From Oreocharis arfaki (lineage: Eukaryota; Chordata; Aves; Passeriformes; Paramythiidae), in NCBI GenBank assembly GCA_013398015.1, contig VZRR01009904.1:370612-434611 (forward strand): 64,000 nt of DNA, given 5' to 3'. Below, piece by piece: positions 60,697 to 64,000 of the stretch. How positions within the stretch are numbered: the stretch's first letter is position 1; every line of letters starts with the position of its first letter. The notes under the pieces were generated by a model that saw only the letters and a list, made by a program, of their open reading frames with translations, was not told the origin of the DNA and did no database searches. Position numbers and translations under genes: made by a program.

Positions 60697-62130
60697 GTAG
60701 TGGGTTGGAGCTGAGTTGATTGACATGTGTTTTAGCTAATTGCGCTTTTCTGAATTTGCATATGTAAGCTTTGTGGAAGTGCAGGAAGTTCTGTTTGTTG
60801 TCTTGGCTCTCTCGAGAGAAAGAGAGAGAAAATAGACCCTGAGCTCTGTCTCTTAAAGCAAGCCCGAACCTTTCTTCTCTCAGGGGAGGGACACGGGCTC
60901 TCGAGGCGCTGCGAGAAAACCATCTCAAAGCTGCGAGCAACTGAAAAACAACTGTAAACTGTTGCATAACCAAAACTACTCAACGCAGCTTTTAAAGACT
61001 GAAAAACTCCTCTTCTTTCTCCCCTCTTCTTTCTACGGCTCTGCGCAGACCTTACGAGAACTAGTAAAACTCTCTGTGGCTAACACAGTTTATACTAGAC
61101 TAAAAAAAATACCCTGCAACCTACAGCATAAAAAAAAAAAAAAGCTTTTGTCTAACATAAACCCAAAAACCCCCACCTTTGCAACATAACGATGTCAAAG
61201 TCAGAAAAAAAAAAAGTAAGTTATGTGAGACAGAGCCCAAGATAGCGACCAAAAAAAAAAGCAGTGTCCCATCTTTCACGCACAGCTTAAAAATATCTTC
61301 TACAAGCCGTAATAAAGCTGCAATATCACAAACTGGTTTTTTTTTCTGTAATCTAAAGACATAGAAAAATAAGAATTCTTTGTGCAACTTACAAGAAAAG
61401 AAAAAGAGCCATGCCAAGTCACCTAAAAACTGTGAGAAACTCTAAGAAACTTTTAAAGATTTTGTAAAAAAGAGAGCTGTTGCTTTCAAACTAAAATAGT
61501 TTATCCTTAAACGAAAAATACCCCATGTGTAACCCATAAATAACAGTGCAAAAAAAAATTCAAAATATTCATGAAAAAAGTGTTTTGCACAACAACAAAT
61601 TTCCGAGCGCATCTGTCTGCTAGTACCAGCTTAGAAACCATGTTTAAACAAAAAAACAAAACTCCTTTTTCCTCAAATATTAAAGAGACTTTTAAAATCT
61701 ACAATACTGACCAAAATCTCATGTTTCGTCATCCTTTGTGCAAGTTTAGTAAAAAGAAGAGGGTATTAAAAAAGAAAAGAGTATGTTTTACTACCTTAGC
61801 TTCTATCATTCCTTTTTATCTTTAGTCCTGTTAGTAATAAAACTTTCTTTATACTGTACTTGCCCAAACACGTACCTGTTTTACCTTGCAGATTTTTTTT
61901 AGTTTTCTCCAATATTGTTTATTTCCCCTTATACAAAATAACAAATTTTGTTGTTTTGAACAACTCAAACCACAACATTAGGGTAGGGAATTTATTAATT
62001 TTGAAAAAGAAAAATGCCTTGTTAGTATTGTCAGAAAGTAACTGGTGAAGAAGATCTTTTCTACATGAAAAGAAGCTCAGAGTAAAAGCTGTGGAAGAGA
62101 AGAAAGAGAAGACTAGCAGCACCACTTACC
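60697..62130 (+). repeat. A-rich anomalous tract, possible LTR-element remnant
   Basis: Starts with TGTAGTGGGTTGG, like the start of several avian LTRs, followed by an octamer-like ATTTGCAT, a CTCTCTCGAGAGAAAGAGAG segment and a GC-richer piece. From about 60.94 to 62.13 kb the plus strand is dominated by A (many runs of 8-13 As) with few G. An AATAAA occurs at about 61836. It differs from all surrounding sequence. No retroviral protein motif was recognised in any frame, and the family is unknown to me. Confidence 0.4.
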
Positions 62131-63540
62131 CTTTAAAGAAGTGGACTTGTTTCAAGTTTCCATTCTTAAATTTAAAGCTTGTGGGTGAATTGGATTTTTA
62201 AGGTCTCTCAGCAAAGTTTTTGTAAAACTGGTTATTCTTCTCTATAAATCAAGTATTTCAAACCTTGCATATGATCATACCAGCTACTCACAAGCAGGTT
62301 ACAAATACATTACCTCTTGAGAGCAAAGTGTCATGAAAGAAAGGTGCTGTCTACTTTGCAGACTGTGGCAAGGGAGAGGGGGTTTATTTCTACACATTTA
62401 GGACAGAACACAGGGCAACAGATACTTGGCTTCCATTGAATTTCAAATAATATTTACAGCAGACAATAACAGCCTTGTGAAGTGGCCTGATGCAACAGAG
62501 AAGCAGCTGCCTTGAAGGAAACTGTGTTCCAACAACTGTCAGTAACCAGATCTGATGCTTGATATTCTATGACATGAGTGAAGAAAAAAAGAAATGAGAA
62601 AAAATATGGGAAAATGAACCTGAGGGAGAAAACAGAAGACTACCATTTCCCAAAATAGCTCAGTGAAGTGACATTTCCAAAAGTCAATTTAGAAGACAGA
62701 CTGTATTGGACTTAGTTGCCTGAAATCTCAATGCATACTTGTGACAGGACAAGAAACGTCAGTGTTGGGATACATCACCCTCTGAAGAGTTGTGCTCCTC
62801 TCCCCTACCTCTAAGGGAAGGCTGGAGGGACTGGCTTCATCTAAACTTTTAACTACCTCAGTTGAGACAGAATCATTTTGCGTAGTTCAGCTGTAATTCA
62901 GGAGCATGTTCAGGGACTCCTCCTGAATTGCTGCGTGTTGGAAGTAGACTAGACAGCTAGACCAGATGTAGGTGTCTACAAAGTTAGGTGAGATGAGTTT
63001 TCCCAAGTTGTCTACACTACCATTAAGTTTCGGGCTTGAACTCATGTTTTCCTACTGTGCAGTCACTAGACCCAGGATGTCTCTTAGAGTTTATCATGGC
63101 CAGGCCTACAAATGGTAAATCCACACAAACTACCTAAGAGTGAGTTTGGGTTTATGAAACACCACCAGATGCACCTTGGTGCACATGTCGATGCATGGAA
63201 AGCTTCAATCTTCCACATTATCCTAGATTCTGCATCGTAAGTCATATATGTCCCAGAACGTGGGAAACACTCTCCAGCAGTGTCAAGAGCTGGACAGGAG
63301 ACCTTCCCAGAATGTACAGAGGGGATGAAGGGACATAGAGCCCTAACGAGAAGGGGGAGCTACAGGAGGTGCTCTCAGTGAGGGCTTTTGTGAAGCCTGG
63401 CTGTCCTTATGTGCTGTATGGGGTACAGAGTGTTCCACCGGGGGACTAGGCACCTCCTAAAATACAATACATTGCAGTGGTGACTCTTTTGATGCCTTGT
63501 CCTGCTGTGGCTCCAGCTCTAAATAAATTATTAAGCTTAT
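62131..63540. other. Intergenic, nothing recognised
   Basis: No gene or repeat family supported before the GSTA remnant at 63.57 kb. Confidence 0.4.
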
Positions 63541-63559
63541 TTTATTGTCAAACATGGAA

Positions 63560-63675
63560 CAAATCAATGTTACAAGTACCAACAGTGAGGACAGATACGA
63601 CGAGGACCATTTTCAGCTACCAAGCAATGAAATACATGTACAGGAAGGACCTGAAGGAGACATCCCCATGTACTG
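63560..63675 (+). pseudogene. Second GSTA exon-3 remnant
   Basis: Reads LQVPTVRTD, then TRTIFSYQAMKYMYRKDLKE, matching the intact exon 3 (FQQVPLVEID, TRAILSYIAAKYNLYGKDLKE). Fifteen bases coding for most of GMKMVQ, in the GSH-binding region, are deleted. No acceptor or 5' part of the exon is visible. The frame stays open for the piece itself, but no partner exons were seen. Shows that the GSTA cluster extends to the right of the second gene. Confidence 0.8.
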
Positions 63676-63907
63676 TAACTGCAGCTGATGGCTACAACAA
63701 TATTAACCACATAGATAAGATAGGCAGGATAATGCATGGGAATGTGTGCTGTATTGGCTTTTTGAGATCAATGCAGCTGTCCAAGGAAAGCAGTCAGGAA
63801 TACGGAGGGCAATTTGCCTTCTGATACCACACTTCATCCACTGTCTCCTGCAGCTGTCTTTGGTGTGTATTTTCACTCAGTCAAATCCAGGGAAACATTT
63901 TTGACAG

Positions 63908-64000
63908 ACTTAAAAAAACCAAAAAAACAACAAAAAAAACAAACCAAAAAACCCCAACACCACAAAAAAAACCAACGCCCCCACAAACAAACAAAAAACA
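63908..64000. repeat. A/C low-complexity tract at window end
   Basis: Almost only A and C (AAAAAAACC, CAACAAAAAAAACAAACC...), mirror in composition to the G/T tract at 6.7 kb. Confidence 0.85.

Noticed and set aside
60539..60973. 144-codon minus-strand frame after the second GST
   Set aside because: Contains the reversed poly(A) signal region and resembles no protein; in anomalous non-coding sequence.
61121..62125. Lys- and Phe-rich small frames in the A-rich tract
   Set aside because: They follow from A or T runs; no retroviral or cellular motif was recognised.
1..64000. tRNA, rRNA, CRISPR arrays or prokaryote-like operons
   Set aside because: None seen; all supported genes are spliced vertebrate genes.

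Overview
The window reads as nuclear DNA of a bird. Evidence: spliced vertebrate genes with GT-AG introns, several copies of the avian LINE CR1 (near 4.1, 5.1, 8.3 and 18.3-19.2 kb), a solo LTR of the ERVL type common in bird genomes (about 11.85-12.4 kb), and gene order matching the tetrapod FBXO9 / CILK1 / GSTA neighbourhood (human 6p12). No prokaryotic operons, CRISPR arrays or tRNA/rRNA genes were seen. There are three gaps or suspect joins: 51 Ns at 5613-5663 and single Ns at 27484 and 29853.

Left end (1-9.1 kb): a CpG island at about 2.6-3.5 kb is probably the shared head-to-head promoter of FBXO9 (minus strand, leaving the window to the left) and CILK1 (plus strand). It carries two ZNF143/THAP11-type motifs and a YY1-type motif. 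A second GC-rich patch with an assembly gap lies at 5.5-5.95 kb. From 9.1 to 26.4 kb are 13 coding exons of CILK1 (ICK), a MAK/CDK-like ciliary kinase. They join in frame to a 624-residue protein with intact HRD, DFG and TDY motifs.

Right half (30-64 kb): an alpha-class glutathione S-transferase (GSTA) cluster on the plus strand. Two complete six-coding-exon genes lie at 33.8-39.8 kb (229 residues, positional GSTA4) and 54.5-60.4 kb (222 residues). Three decayed single-exon GSTA remnants (43.63, 46.64 and 63.57 kb) show that the cluster was once larger. CpG-rich or GC-rich patches at about 30.9-31.9 kb and 43.0-43.5 kb are candidate promoter relics or first exons. Between the GSTs lie a broken class I ERV pol fragment (51.2-52.0 kb, minus), a possible LTR near 44.2-44.8 kb and a 26-bp minisatellite. 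After the second GST is an unexplained 1.2-kb tract, A-rich on the plus strand (60.9-62.1 kb).

The two GSTs should act on electrophiles with glutathione. Both have Tyr9 and an A4-type Tyr212, suggesting activity on lipid-peroxidation alkenals such as 4-hydroxynonenal. CILK1 has no functional link to them; the adjacency is conserved synteny. The most notable observations are a 68-bp block of perfect identity inside exon 3 of the two GSTs (candidate gene conversion), the three remnants, and two flank duplications at single Ns that look like assembly errors.
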